A DNA stretch of 64,000 nt from Cellvibrionaceae bacterium (GTDB lineage: Bacteria; Pseudomonadota; Gammaproteobacteria; Pseudomonadales; Cellvibrionaceae). The DNA is taken from assembly GCA_021151695.1 (NCBI GenBank), contig JAGKWU010000020.1:58799-122798 (forward strand), read 5' to 3'. Shown here piece by piece: positions 36,000-44,923 of the stretch (the first letter of the stretch is position 1; every line of letters begins with the position of its first letter). The translations under genes and the position numbers were made by a program. The notes beneath the pieces are model-generated. The model was not told the origin of the DNA. It saw only the letters and a list, made by a program, of their open reading frames with translations, and searched no databases.

Positions 36000-36046
36000 G
36001 GACAACTCCTTTTTAACGTCATTCATCGGGCTCAGTATTTAAGGGA

Positions 36047-37111
36047 TTAGGGCCGGCGTGGTTCGGGCGCCTTGGGCGGACTTTTCCTGGTGGTGGAGAA
36101 AAAGTAATGCTTCATCGTTGGCCATTGCTGCGAGGGAGCACTGCTATTGGTATTGACCGCCATAGCGTACTTGCCCCACCAGCCACCTGCGGCCCAATAA
36201 GTCCAGCCTTTCCAGGGACTATTGGCCGTCAGGCTTAAAAAGCGGTCCATGGTATTCAGGCAGTCGGCGCTGGACGGCATACCGAACTCCCCAAGGAATA
36301 ATTGCTGGCGATTGGTGGTAGCCCAGTCCGCCAGCTTGGTGAACTTGTCATTGAATTCGTCGGCGGGGCGGCAGGTGGTGCCTGTGCCGGAATAGTCTTT
36401 GTCGGGATATTGGTGCGCTTGCAGGATCACACGATTGAGTGGATCGCGCACGTCTGCAAACGCGGTGGCGTTGGACACACCGTCTTGCAGCGAAAACCAG
36501 TCGTGTACGCCGCTGTATTTGCCTCCGCCGATAAAGATCAGATTGGTGTTACCCACCTTGCGCAGCTCGGCCAATATACGTTTAGCGAGCACAGCCCACT
36601 CCGCCAGCGGCATGTTGTTGGGTTCGTTCATCAAATCAAAGGCAACACCTGAGGGATCATTGAACTCCGTCGACATGCGTACCCAAAAGTCGACCAGCGA
36701 GCTTTGTAGTGTCGTATCGCCTTTTAGCACTTTCGCCCCGTACTTGGCGTAGTTGTGCGCGTCCAGTATGACGCACAGGCCCAGGCTGTTGGCTTTGGAT
36801 ACGGTGGCTTTCATACGCGTGAGTTCGTCGATATCCAGACTGCCCATGGGCGTGCGCTGCACGCGCTCCCAGCGAAAGGGAAAGCGAATAACATTGGCGC
36901 CCTGGGCGGCGATATAACTGAGCTCCGCATCCGTGGGGTAGGTGTAATCCTTAAAGACGGTACCGGGTAATTTGGTGGAGTTGAATTCGGCTCCGCTCAG
37001 GTTTACACCGGTCAATCGGGTTTGGTCGAGGCAACCGGCAAAGCCTGGCACATGGGCGAAAAGGCTGGCGACTAGCAGCCATCGCGAAAGGTTTTTAACA
37101 GGGCTGTTCAC
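36047..37111 (-). CDS. Exported GH5 endoglucanase-like enzyme inside the gum operon
   Basis: A 354-residue GH5 protein with an export signal ending VPGFAG. The catalytic barrel shows VNLSGAEF, VIRFPFRWERVQ, VILDAHNYAKYG, DLMNEPN (acid/base Glu), ILQAHQYPD and LFLGEFGMP (nucleophile Glu), then GWTYWAAGGWWG. Both catalytic glutamates are present. No carbohydrate-binding module is attached, and a short Pro/Arg-rich tail ends the protein. Being between gumK and gumH, it probably trims or releases the cellulose-like backbone in the periplasm, in the way BcsZ acts for cellulose (inference). It has three bases to the gumH stop codon. Confidence 0.85.
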   Translation of the reverse strand: MNSPVKNLSRWLLVASLFAHVPGFAGCLDQTRLTGVNLSGAEFNSTKLPGTVFKDYTYPTDAELSYIAAQGANVIRFPFRWERVQRTPMGSLDIDELTRMKATVSKANSLGLCVILDAHNYAKYGAKVLKGDTTLQSSLVDFWVRMSTEFNDPSGVAFDLMNEPNNMPLAEWAVLAKRILAELRKVGNTNLIFIGGGKYSGVHDWFSLQDGVSNATAFADVRDPLNRVILQAHQYPDKDYSGTGTTCRPADEFNDKFTKLADWATTNRQQLFLGEFGMPSSADCLNTMDRFLSLTANSPWKGWTYWAAGGWWGKYAMAVNTNSSAPSQQWPTMKHYFFSTTRKSPPKAPEPRRP

Positions 37112-37113
37112 GG

Positions 37114-38295
37114 CTAGCCCTCCTGTTTTCGGCTATCGTCCGCCGCACTCGCCGCCGCACTCTTCACGGTGTGCTGGTTGGCCAACTGATGGTAAATGTC
37201 AAGATAGCGATCCGCTACCTGCGGCCAGGCGTAGCGATTGGCGGCTGCCATGGCTTGGGCGCGCATCGATGGGTAGTTAATTCCGAGACTGGCGTGAAGC
37301 TGCAAAAGTTCTTCGGCCGATGCTGTACTTGCTTCTCCATTAGTCAGCAGCAATCCGAGGCCCGCGTTTTCCACCAACTGGCGAAAGGGTGGAATGTCGC
37401 TCAATACAGGAATCAAGCCAGCACTCATGGCCTCAATTGGCGCTATCCCAAAACCCTCGTGGCGCGACAGGCAGACGAAATAACTAGCCTGGCGGATCAG
37501 GGCGCGTATCTGGTCGTCGCTGGGGTTGGCTGCCAGGGTGACACAGGTTTCCAGCCCCGCTTTGACGACAGCCGCCTGTAGTTCGGCGAGGCTGTGATCG
37601 TATTCCCGCCCGGCGATGATCAGGCGCCACTGGGGCGCAAGCTGATGCAACTGACTAAACAACTCTATCGCCTGTAGCAACCCTTTATTAACCGACCAGC
37701 GACCAAAGTAAATCAATACCGGGTTCAGCTCCGATGAGCCCTGGTCGGCAAATTTCTCCACGTTCACGCCGTTTTCAATCACCTGCAACTTGGGCTCGCT
37801 CACTATGCGACTGAACAGTTGGCCGTCGTTGCTGCTGGTGGCGACCACTTTGCTATAAGCGGCGGACGATAAGCGGGTAACGCTGTTGAAATACGCCAGC
37901 TTGGCGCGCGAGGCAAAGGCGGTATGGAAGAAGCCGCCGTGGGTAGAGAGCAGTAGCGGGCGCTGGTGTAGCCAGCGGGTTGCGGCGAGATAGTCGTAAA
38001 AAAAGTCTACACCGTGGACATGGATAACCTCGGCGTCGCCCAGTGCTTTGAGTACGCTGGGGCAAAGCGGGTAGCGGCTGCTGCCGTGGTAGGGTAGGCG
38101 AACTACCTCTATACCTTCGATTTGCTCGTACGCCGGCAGCCGCTCGCTGGCGTTGCGGAACAGGCGATCCAGCGTAACTATGCGCACGCGCTGGCCGCGA
38201 TGCAGCTGGTGCAGGGCGATATTGCGCACTACCTCCTCCATACCGCCAATGGAAGGTAAATACTGGCGTACAACATGGGTGACGCTAATGGACAT
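37114..38295 (-). CDS. gumH: GumH-like alpha-1,3-mannosyltransferase (GT4)
   Basis: A 393-residue GT4 enzyme with strong resemblance to Xanthomonas GumH: THVVRQYLPSIGGMEEVVRN, VEVVRLPYHGSSRYPLCPS-like region, STHGGFFHTAFASRAKL, VIENGVNVEKFAD, YFGRWSVNKGLLQAIELF, LSRHEGFGIAPIEAMSAGL. GumH adds mannose to the lipid-linked cellobiose. The first codons overlap the end of the polymerase gene by 11 bases, so the two are translationally coupled. Confidence 0.88.
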   Translation of the reverse strand: MSISVTHVVRQYLPSIGGMEEVVRNIALHQLHRGQRVRIVTLDRLFRNASERLPAYEQIEGIEVVRLPYHGSSRYPLCPSVLKALGDAEVIHVHGVDFFYDYLAATRWLHQRPLLLSTHGGFFHTAFASRAKLAYFNSVTRLSSAAYSKVVATSSNDGQLFSRIVSEPKLQVIENGVNVEKFADQGSSELNPVLIYFGRWSVNKGLLQAIELFSQLHQLAPQWRLIIAGREYDHSLAELQAAVVKAGLETCVTLAANPSDDQIRALIRQASYFVCLSRHEGFGIAPIEAMSAGLIPVLSDIPPFRQLVENAGLGLLLTNGEASTASAEELLQLHASLGINYPSMRAQAMAAANRYAWPQVADRYLDIYHQLANQHTVKSAAASAADDSRKQEG

Positions 38296-39619
38296 AGTCG
38301 ACTCCTGGCGCAGGGGGTGGCGAGACTTTTAGTCGGGCGGTCAGAGATAATCGGGTGGTCAGAGATAATCGGGTGGGCAGGGGGGCCGGATTTTTCAGGC
38401 AGCAGCCCATGAGTAACCAGAGTACGCCGGAGGTTTTGAGCGCATAGAGGGAAAAGCCGCTAACGCAGAGGATCAGGGTGATGTAGATAGCCGCAAAAGA
38501 GCGAAAGCGCTCGCCAGCCATATCGGGCATAGGTAACAGCCAGATGCTGGCCCAGAGCACCAACGTCAGCGGCAAGCCAAACGCCGAGATCAAATGGGCG
38601 TAACCCATATCGGCATAGGCGTCTGGCACCGTAGTGGCGAATAGCGTATCTAACCCGAATTCATAGAGTGCCGAACCGGATAGCGCCAATCGCCCGCTAA
38701 AACTGTCTTCCATCAGGCGATACGTATCGCCCCCCAGCATCAGCAACAAGACTACCGCGGCGAAGGGCGCGAATATTGGCAGGTAGTAGGCTTTGCCGCG
38801 CAAGACCAGTCTCATCGCGATCATCAGGCCAACGCTGGTAAGCGCAAAGCGCGAATCCGAGATCACGATCATGGTCACGGCAGTGAATACAAAAAACAGG
38901 ATGGAGCGCATCTCGTGACGCTCTTTGCTCAGGCCCCAGGCGGCACAGAGCGTGGCGAAGTTACCGAGGGAAACAGGCTCAAGGAACACGGATGAAACCC
39001 GATGGCTACCAAAAATCTGCGGCAGCAACGTGCGACCAATACCCTCGGGACGGGTGCCGTTTAACTGGAGTTTGCTACCACTCATAACGCTGTTAGTAGG
39101 GTCCAGGTTGCCGGTGTTGACGTAGTAGCTGTAAATGTTGAACAGGTTGGTATAGGCATCCAGCGCGAGCAGTTCGAACACACCCATAACGAGCACCAGG
39201 CCAATGGCCCAGCGCAGGGCTTTGTCGGCAAACTCAGGTCTGCCCAGATTGCAACCCAACCAGAAGTAGCAGAGGGGAATAGCGAGATCGCGGATGGTTT
39301 TGATATTGAGTTGCCCACTCACCAACGCCAGTAGACAAAAAACCGCTCCAGCAAAGGAGGCTAACAGGAGTACGCCAGGTTGTATCCGGCGAAAGATAAT
39401 CGGCATGCAGGCCGCCAGAATTAGCCCTTCACTCAAACCCAGGAGTGCGCGCGAAGCGCTCAGGCCGTAAGTGTTCAGGAAGCAGAGGGCAGCTTGGTAA
39501 CTGACAGTGGCCAGCACTACGCCAATAAGCCAGAGCTGGTCCCGCTGCAATTGGGCTGCTTCGCTCGCCCTGTCGGGGGCAACTCCAGTATCTGCTATCA
39601 GGCGACCAAACCGGCTCAT
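38285..39619 (-). CDS. Polysaccharide polymerase-like membrane protein (GumE/Wzy type)
   Basis: A 444-residue protein with about ten to twelve membrane helices (for example LWLIGVVLATVSYQAALCFL, LIAMRLVLRGKAYYLPIFAP) and a large periplasmic loop before GSHRVSSVFLEPVSLGNFA. The F-L-E-P-V-S motif is typical of O-antigen/EPS polymerases, and position fits GumE, which polymerises the repeat units. Sequence alone gives only class-level identification. The C-terminal tail contains an 18-base direct duplication (RLSLT repeated), probably dispensable. Confidence 0.7.
   Translation of the reverse strand: MSRFGRLIADTGVAPDRASEAAQLQRDQLWLIGVVLATVSYQAALCFLNTYGLSASRALLGLSEGLILAACMPIIFRRIQPGVLLLASFAGAVFCLLALVSGQLNIKTIRDLAIPLCYFWLGCNLGRPEFADKALRWAIGLVLVMGVFELLALDAYTNLFNIYSYYVNTGNLDPTNSVMSGSKLQLNGTRPEGIGRTLLPQIFGSHRVSSVFLEPVSLGNFATLCAAWGLSKERHEMRSILFFVFTAVTMIVISDSRFALTSVGLMIAMRLVLRGKAYYLPIFAPFAAVVLLLMLGGDTYRLMEDSFSGRLALSGSALYEFGLDTLFATTVPDAYADMGYAHLISAFGLPLTLVLWASIWLLPMPDMAGERFRSFAAIYITLILCVSGFSLYALKTSGVLWLLMGCCLKNPAPLPTRLSLTTRLSLTARLKVSPPPAPGVDYVH
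38339..38374. repeat. Two tandem copies of an 18-base unit
   Basis: GGTCAGAGATAATCGGGT occurs twice in direct succession (38339-38356 and 38357-38374) inside the 3' end of the polymerase-like gene. It keeps the frame and duplicates six residues (TRLSLT-type). Confidence 0.9.
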
Positions 39620-39649
39620 ATCATCAATACCTGCTCGTCAAACTCTTGG

Positions 39650-40594
39650 TTATTCGTGCAAGGCTGCGCCCAGCAAGCGCACACCATTGCCCTGCAAGCT
39701 GTGACAAAGGCGGCTTACCGCTTCAAGGCGTGTAACGTCCTGATTCACCACCACCAGGGCTGCGCCCACATTACTGGCGACCAATTGGGCATCCAGGATT
39801 CCGTCCTGCGGGGCGGTGCTCACCAGGGTTACATCGAAATCACCTGCCAAACGCTGTAGTTGCTCGGCACAGCTGCGCTGGGCCAGCAGTTCCTGTGGAT
39901 TAGGCACCTGGGTGCCTGCCGTCAGCAGCGATAAAAAACGCAGGGGAGAATAGGGCTCAGCGGGACGGCGGCTGGCGATCAGGTCAGTGAGCCCCGGGGT
40001 GCGTTCGCTCATGCCGAACAGTTTGTGCAATTGAGGCTGGCGCAGGTTGCTGTCAATCAACAAGGTGCGCAGGCCCAGGCGGGCGAACATCAATCCCAGT
40101 TGGGCGCACGTCATGGCGATACCGGCAGCGCTCTCGGTGCCAACCAGCGCTAACGAGCGGTTGGTGCTAATCGCAAACTCATCCTGGTCAATCAGCGTTT
40201 GGTTTTTGATTTGGTCGGAGCGGCCAAAGTAGCGCAATAGCAATTCGCTGCGCAGGCTGCGCAATGCCTCGGCGCGAGGGCTGTCGTGAAAGATCAGGCC
40301 GCGCAGTTGCGGATGCAGCTTTTCGGTTTGGTCGGCTGTGGCGGTATGGCCAAACTGCTCCTCCAACACCGACGTAATATCGTCGGCTGTCACTAACCCG
40401 AGCTGACGGGCGGCATCGCCAAAGCGCAGGTCTTGCTCCTGCTGGAAGGCAATGACGTTTTTAAAATCATCGCGAGTAATCTTGCCGCGATTGACCAGTA
40501 GGCTGCCGATCTTGGCGTTGGCGGCCAGTTGGGTGGCCGCGGCGGCCGTCGTTACCGAGGCTTGTGAATTAAACGATTGGTTCAAGGTATTCAT
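39650..40594 (-). CDS. EpsG/CpsD-type ATPase-like protein with degenerate nucleotide motifs
   Basis: A 314-residue cytosolic protein. Residues of about 28-85 form a GspE/MshEN-type N-terminal domain (IGSLLVNRGKITRDDFKNVI, ARQLGLVTADDITSVLEEQF). The rest (about 130-314) has the BY-kinase/MinD-like fold seen in EpsG. Walker A is lost (VGTESAAGIAMT, no Lys or Arg before the Ser/Thr). Walker A' is LLIDSNLRQP (the usual second Asp is Asn), and Walker B reads TLVSTAPQ without Asp. No C-terminal tyrosine cluster exists. It is therefore probably not an active kinase, but a structural partner of the chain-length protein encoded 13 bases before... on the operon's upstream side (gumC). Confidence 0.75.
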   Translation of the reverse strand: MNTLNQSFNSQASVTTAAAATQLAANAKIGSLLVNRGKITRDDFKNVIAFQQEQDLRFGDAARQLGLVTADDITSVLEEQFGHTATADQTEKLHPQLRGLIFHDSPRAEALRSLRSELLLRYFGRSDQIKNQTLIDQDEFAISTNRSLALVGTESAAGIAMTCAQLGLMFARLGLRTLLIDSNLRQPQLHKLFGMSERTPGLTDLIASRRPAEPYSPLRFLSLLTAGTQVPNPQELLAQRSCAEQLQRLAGDFDVTLVSTAPQDGILDAQLVASNVGAALVVVNQDVTRLEAVSRLCHSLQGNGVRLLGAALHE

Positions 40595-40607
40595 TGCATC
40601 TCCTCCG

Positions 40608-42005
40608 TCACGCCATTACTTCATTGGTGCGGGAGCTGCGCCAGCTGCTGAGACGGGCCAGTCTTCCGGGTTTACTGCTGTGCGTTGTGTAAGCGGCAGG
40701 TATGGCTGCCAGTACGGGCAAACCCAAATCCACCTCCAGATCGTGGCGGTCACGCACGCGGCGGTCCAGCCATTCCCAGCCCAGGCTGATACTGACGGCC
40801 AGTAACACGCCAGCCAGTAGCGCCAGCACCAGGATCATGGCGGCGCGCGGGCTGGTGGGACGTGAAGGTACAGTCGCGGGGTTGAGCACGGCTATGTCGG
40901 TAAGTGAAATCTGGCTTTCCAATTTGGTCTGGGCGGCGCGAGCGAGCGCGGCGTCATAGGCGGCCTGGGCGGTCTGGACTTCCTGTTGCAACAAACCCAG
41001 TTCATTGCGGTTGCGGCTCAGTTGCAGAACCCGCTCTTTCTGGGCGGCTAATTCAGCTTCAAGCTGTGCTTCGCGCACCTTGGCTTGCTCCACCGACGAG
41101 CGGAGGCTGCCGCTGATCAGACTCATGGACTGGCCCAGTTGACGTTTCAGGGAATCCACTTCGCCCAGCATTTGGCGGTATTGCGGATGGTTTTCGCCCA
41201 CTTTGGTAGCCAGGTCTTCCAACTTGGCCTGTGCTTGTACCAGTTCGTTGGAGATGCGCTGGACCTGGGGGCTGTCCAACGTGGCCTGGTCGCGGCTGGT
41301 ATTGGTAACCCGCTCACTCTGGGCGGCGATCAGCATGGACGACAGCTCTGCCAACTTGGCAGATTCCAGGTCGAGGCGGTCAGAGGTGACCACGATATTG
41401 TGCTTTTCCTGATAATTAGACAGCGCGTTTTGTTTGTTCACCAGGCTTGCGCGCAGATCGGCAAGCTGCTGGTCGTACCAGCGGGTGACCTGTTTGGCCG
41501 GGTCAATGCGTAGCTCCAGGTTGGTTTGGATATAAGCCTGCGCAAAGCTGTTGGTGATCTGGGTGGAAAGCACTGGGTCGCTGCCACTGAAGGCGATGCT
41601 CAGGATGCTGCTATCGCGTTTGGGAGTGACATCCAGGCCAGCAATCAGATAGGAGGCCAAGCGTTGGCGACGGCGCTCCGGGTCGCTGATGGCGGCCAAT
41701 TGCTGTTCGCGCACCAGGTCAATGTTGTCCGCCAGCTTTAGGTCGTCGACTACCTTAAGCGCAACATTGCGGCTGCGGATAATCTCCGCCTGGGTACCCA
41801 AGTAGCCAGCCATAGTACGTACGGGCACTGCCTCGCCGCTGACCGGGTCGGAGCCTTTACCATCCACAATCAAATCGGTGGTGGCCATGTAACTGCGGGG
41901 GCTGATCAGTACAAACAGGCCGGCTAATATCAAAGCCGCAACGGGAATGCCGATGAGCGTCCAACGGCGGGCCAGGAGTATGCGAAGCAGGATTTCCGGG
42001 CTCAT
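40608..42005 (-). CDS. gumC: Polysaccharide chain-length determinant / co-polymerase (GumC/EpsF, Wzz family)
   Basis: A 465-residue inner-membrane protein: first helix at about residues 15-35 (LIGIPVAALILAGLFVLI), a long periplasmic coiled-coil domain (about 60-400, DPAKQVTRWYDQQLADLRA, AQAKLEDLATKVGENHPQYRQML), a Pro-rich ALNPATVPSRPTSPRA-type segment and a second helix (ILVLALLAGVLLAVSISLG). This is the layout of GumC/Wzc without a fused kinase. It controls polymer length and links to the outer-membrane exporter. ATG 42005 has AGGAG seven bases upstream. Confidence 0.85.
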   Translation of the reverse strand: MSPEILLRILLARRWTLIGIPVAALILAGLFVLISPRSYMATTDLIVDGKGSDPVSGEAVPVRTMAGYLGTQAEIIRSRNVALKVVDDLKLADNIDLVREQQLAAISDPERRRQRLASYLIAGLDVTPKRDSSILSIAFSGSDPVLSTQITNSFAQAYIQTNLELRIDPAKQVTRWYDQQLADLRASLVNKQNALSNYQEKHNIVVTSDRLDLESAKLAELSSMLIAAQSERVTNTSRDQATLDSPQVQRISNELVQAQAKLEDLATKVGENHPQYRQMLGEVDSLKRQLGQSMSLISGSLRSSVEQAKVREAQLEAELAAQKERVLQLSRNRNELGLLQQEVQTAQAAYDAALARAAQTKLESQISLTDIAVLNPATVPSRPTSPRAAMILVLALLAGVLLAVSISLGWEWLDRRVRDRHDLEVDLGLPVLAAIPAAYTTHSSKPGRLARLSSWRSSRTNEVMA

Positions 42006-42057
42006 GGTAAATCTCCTTTCATCAGTCGCTGCCGGCAATCGCCGGGTAAAGCGGGGA

Positions 42058-42870
42058 TTAGAACAGGCTTTCCGCCACTACCAACACATCGCCATCCATC
42101 ACTTTCTCGTCTGGTTTGGCGCTCAGCTCCTTAACGGAACCATCGGCCTGGCGGCGGTACACTTTTACTGACCGTTCACTGGCGCGGGCAGTGGGGCCAC
42201 CGCCAACGCCAACTGCCTGCATCACAGTGAGTGGCCGGTCGAGGGCATACATGCCGGGTGAACGCACTTCGCCGCTTACGTAAAAGCGATCAGCCGGGGG
42301 GATATAAAGCGTGTCGCCATTTTGTAGCCACACAGTTTGCTGGCTGCCCTCCGCCTGACGGCCGAGCAGTTTTTGCAGATCGTATTCGGTGCGCTGCTGG
42401 CGGCCGCTGGCATCGCTACGTACCAGTACCAATCGCTCGCTGCCGCTGTCGGCGACACCGCCTGCCCAGGCAATAGCCTCAGTCAGAGAAGTGGGACCTT
42501 CCAGCACCAGTTTGCCGGGACGGTTGACCTTCCCGAGGATGGACACAATCTGGCTGCGGTATTTGGTTACCAGCAGATTGACCTGGGCATTTTTCAACAG
42601 ATTGCCGTTCTGGTAGCGCTCAGCCAACATTTTGGCCGCGTCTGCACTGGTGCGGCCGGCGACCTTAACGCTGCCAATCAGTGGGATTTCCACGGCGCCA
42701 TCAGCGCTGATCTGCACATCGGTTGTCAGTTCTGGCTGGCCATAGACTGTCAGGTGAATTTCATCGCCGGCGCCCATGGTGTAGGTAGTTTGTGCGTTGG
42801 CAGAAAGTTCTACTAAAAGACTTGCCAGGAGGGTAAAACATGCGAGTTGTTTAGGTCGGAACCCTTTCAT
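42058..42870 (-). CDS. gumB: Outer-membrane polysaccharide export protein (GumB/Wza family)
   Basis: A 270-residue OPX protein with a signal peptide ending LSANAQ, a poly_export domain (about residues 30-110, YTMGAGDEIHLTVYGQPELT, VEIPLIGSVKVAG) and two SLBB-type repeats (VSILGKVNRPGKLVLEG, FYVSGEVRSPGMYALD). It forms the export channel with the gumC product. No lipobox cysteine is present after the signal peptide, unlike many Wza-type lipoproteins. It is the first gene of the minus-strand operon; ATG 42870 (not TTG 42879) follows AAGGA. Confidence 0.85.
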   Translation of the reverse strand: MKGFRPKQLACFTLLASLLVELSANAQTTYTMGAGDEIHLTVYGQPELTTDVQISADGAVEIPLIGSVKVAGRTSADAAKMLAERYQNGNLLKNAQVNLLVTKYRSQIVSILGKVNRPGKLVLEGPTSLTEAIAWAGGVADSGSERLVLVRSDASGRQQRTEYDLQKLLGRQAEGSQQTVWLQNGDTLYIPPADRFYVSGEVRSPGMYALDRPLTVMQAVGVGGGPTARASERSVKVYRRQADGSVKELSAKPDEKVMDGDVLVVAESLF

Positions 42871-43331
42871 ACTTCCCAATCCTTAATGAATGAAGGTACC
42901 TGTTGCGTAGTGAACAGCTGATTCAGGTAAGTGCCCGCAGCATTTGTACTGCAAAAGCAGGGCCTAAACTGTTAGATACCAGACAGAAGCGGTTTGATAG
43001 CGCTTAAAGCTTCCAGCTGTTTTTGATCTTGCGGAGCAAGTCTCGTCCACTCACGTGAGTTTTACCTAAAACGGCCTTGTTACGGGGCAGGAGAGCACTG
43101 CATCGGTGCAAAACTAGAAGATCAATATTGCAGTTAATTGACGGGCGCTGGGATTTCGCGAAGAGCGGCGCCACTTTGTATACCCTGGCATGATGAGCCA
43201 GATTCTCGCGCCAGATGAGTTTTTTGCATGGCGGCGGTTTGGGTGCTTGATGTACAATGCGCGCCTAAATTTTTCCCCCTTCCCATCCACCTGGCGGTTT
43301 GCTGAAAACTGCTCAACTCAGGACTTTATCT
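42871..43331. other. Divergent promoter region between gumB and glyA
   Basis: A 461-base stretch that must contain promoters for the long gum operon and for glyA. A TACAAT at 43253-43258 is a possible -10 element for glyA, but no well-spaced -35 is evident. No riboswitch or small gene was recognised. Confidence 0.45.
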
Positions 43332-44597
43332 ATGTTTGATAAGAACCAGACTCTCGCTTCATTTGATCCGGATATTTGGGCTTCCATCCAGAACGAAGGC
43401 CAACGTCAGGAAGACCATATCGAACTGATCGCCTCCGAAAACTACACCAGCCCGCTGGTCATCGCTGCCCAGGGCACCAAGCTGACCAACAAGTACGCCG
43501 AAGGTTACCCAGGCAAGCGCTACTACGGCGGTTGCGAATACGTAGACGTAACCGAAACCCTGGCCATCGAGCGCGCCAAGCAATTGTTCGGTGCCGACTA
43601 CGCCAACGTACAACCTCACGCAGGCTCACAAGCTAACCAGGCGGTATATGCCGCACTGTGTGCTCCAGGCGATACTATTCTGGGTATGAGCCTGGCCCAC
43701 GGCGGTCACTTGACTCACGGCGCTAAAGTGAGTTCATCAGGCAAGTATTACAACGCGATCCAGTATGGTTTGAACCCGGAGACTGGCCTGATCGATTACG
43801 ACGAAGTTGAGCGTCTGGCCGTTGAGCATAAGCCGAAGGTAGTCGTTGCTGGTTTCTCTGCGTACTCACAAGTGGTGGATTGGCAGCGTTTCCGTGAGAT
43901 CGCGGATAAAGTAGGTGCCTACCTGTTTGTAGATATGGCGCACGTTGCCGGTTTGGTTGCTGCTGGTTTGTACCCCAACCCAGTGCAAATTGCCGATGTG
44001 ACCACCACCACCACTCACAAAACCCTGCGCGGTCCACGTGGTGGTTTGATCTTGGCCAAGGCCAACGAAGAGATCGAAAAGAAACTGAACTCGGCGGTAT
44101 TCCCAGGTGGCCAGGGTGGCCCGTTGATGCACGTAATCGCTGCTAAAGCGATAAGCTTCAAAGAAGCTATGACTCCTGAGTACAAGGCTTACCAACAACA
44201 AGTGGTGGTTAACGCGAAAGCCATGGCGAAAACCTTCCTTGAGCGCGGCATCGATATCGTATCTGGCGGTACTGAAAACCACCTGATGCTGGTTAACTTG
44301 ATCGGTAAATCCTACTCAGGTAAAGATGCTGACGAAGCCTTGGGCAAAGCGCACATCACCGTAAACAAAAACGCTGTACCTAACGACCCACGTTCTCCAT
44401 TCGTAACTTCCGGTATTCGTGTTGGTACTCCAGCTATCACCACTCGCGGTTTCAAAGAAGCCGAGTGCGTGCAGCTGACCAACTGGATCTGCGATATTTT
44501 TGAAGCGCTGGAAGCTGGCAATGCTGACGAAGTAATCGCCAGCGTAAAAACCAAAGTGGCTGCCCTGTGCAAAGACTTCCCGGTTTATGCGGCGTAA
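43332..44597 (+). CDS. glyA: Serine hydroxymethyltransferase
   Basis: A 421-residue PLP enzyme that interconverts serine and glycine and charges tetrahydrofolate with a one-carbon unit. Characteristic segments are HIELIASENYTSPLV, GTKLTNKYAEGYPGKRYYGG, HGGHLTHG, the PLP-lysine motif TTTTHKTLRGPRGG and VTSGIRVGTPA. Length is usual. ATG 43332 is the family start; the upstream extension to 43299 is not family-like. Codon use is strongly biased to a small set of codons, as expected of a highly expressed gene. It is monocistronic, with a terminator following. Confidence 0.97.
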   Translation: MFDKNQTLASFDPDIWASIQNEGQRQEDHIELIASENYTSPLVIAAQGTKLTNKYAEGYPGKRYYGGCEYVDVTETLAIERAKQLFGADYANVQPHAGSQANQAVYAALCAPGDTILGMSLAHGGHLTHGAKVSSSGKYYNAIQYGLNPETGLIDYDEVERLAVEHKPKVVVAGFSAYSQVVDWQRFREIADKVGAYLFVDMAHVAGLVAAGLYPNPVQIADVTTTTTHKTLRGPRGGLILAKANEEIEKKLNSAVFPGGQGGPLMHVIAAKAISFKEAMTPEYKAYQQQVVVNAKAMAKTFLERGIDIVSGGTENHLMLVNLIGKSYSGKDADEALGKAHITVNKNAVPNDPRSPFVTSGIRVGTPAITTRGFKEAECVQLTNWICDIFEALEAGNADEVIASVKTKVAALCKDFPVYAA

Positions 44598-44622
44598 GTA
44601 GTTTGTAATATGCAGTTGAAGA

Positions 44623-44647
44623 AGCGGCCCTTGTGGCCGCTTTTTTT
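44623..44647 (+). terminator. Terminator of glyA
   Basis: AGCGGCC, five- to six-base loop, GGCCGCT followed by six T, 26 bases after the glyA stop codon. Confidence 0.85.
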
Positions 44648-44673
44648 ATGGGCCGAGTTTTAGGCCCGTTAAA

Positions 44674-44762
44674 TAGGGAGTCGTCATCCCCGAAGGGGAT
44701 CCAGTGCCTTTGGCTTTATACCGCAACCACGCTGGATCCCCTATGGGGATGACGACTCCCTA
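44674..44762. repeat. Palindromic intergenic repeat, second copy
   Basis: The arm at 44674-44706 (TAGGGAGTCGTCATCCCC...) pairs with 44730-44762 with three mismatches in 33. It shares the CGTCAT...GGATCCAG core with the repeats at 30484-30613 and 60017-60086 and lies between glyA and the GH2 gene. Confidence 0.8.
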
Positions 44763-44923
44763 CTAAAAGGTTTTACCCATTGCCCTGCATCGTGGTCGCT
44801 GTTAAATTTTGTATATAAAAATAAATCCAAATGTAAAGTAATCCTAAAGTTGCCGCCCCGCTCATCTGGGCGGGCTACCATTAATGCCTCGAATAAAAAT
44901 TCCAACCTGAATGAGGCCGCAAG

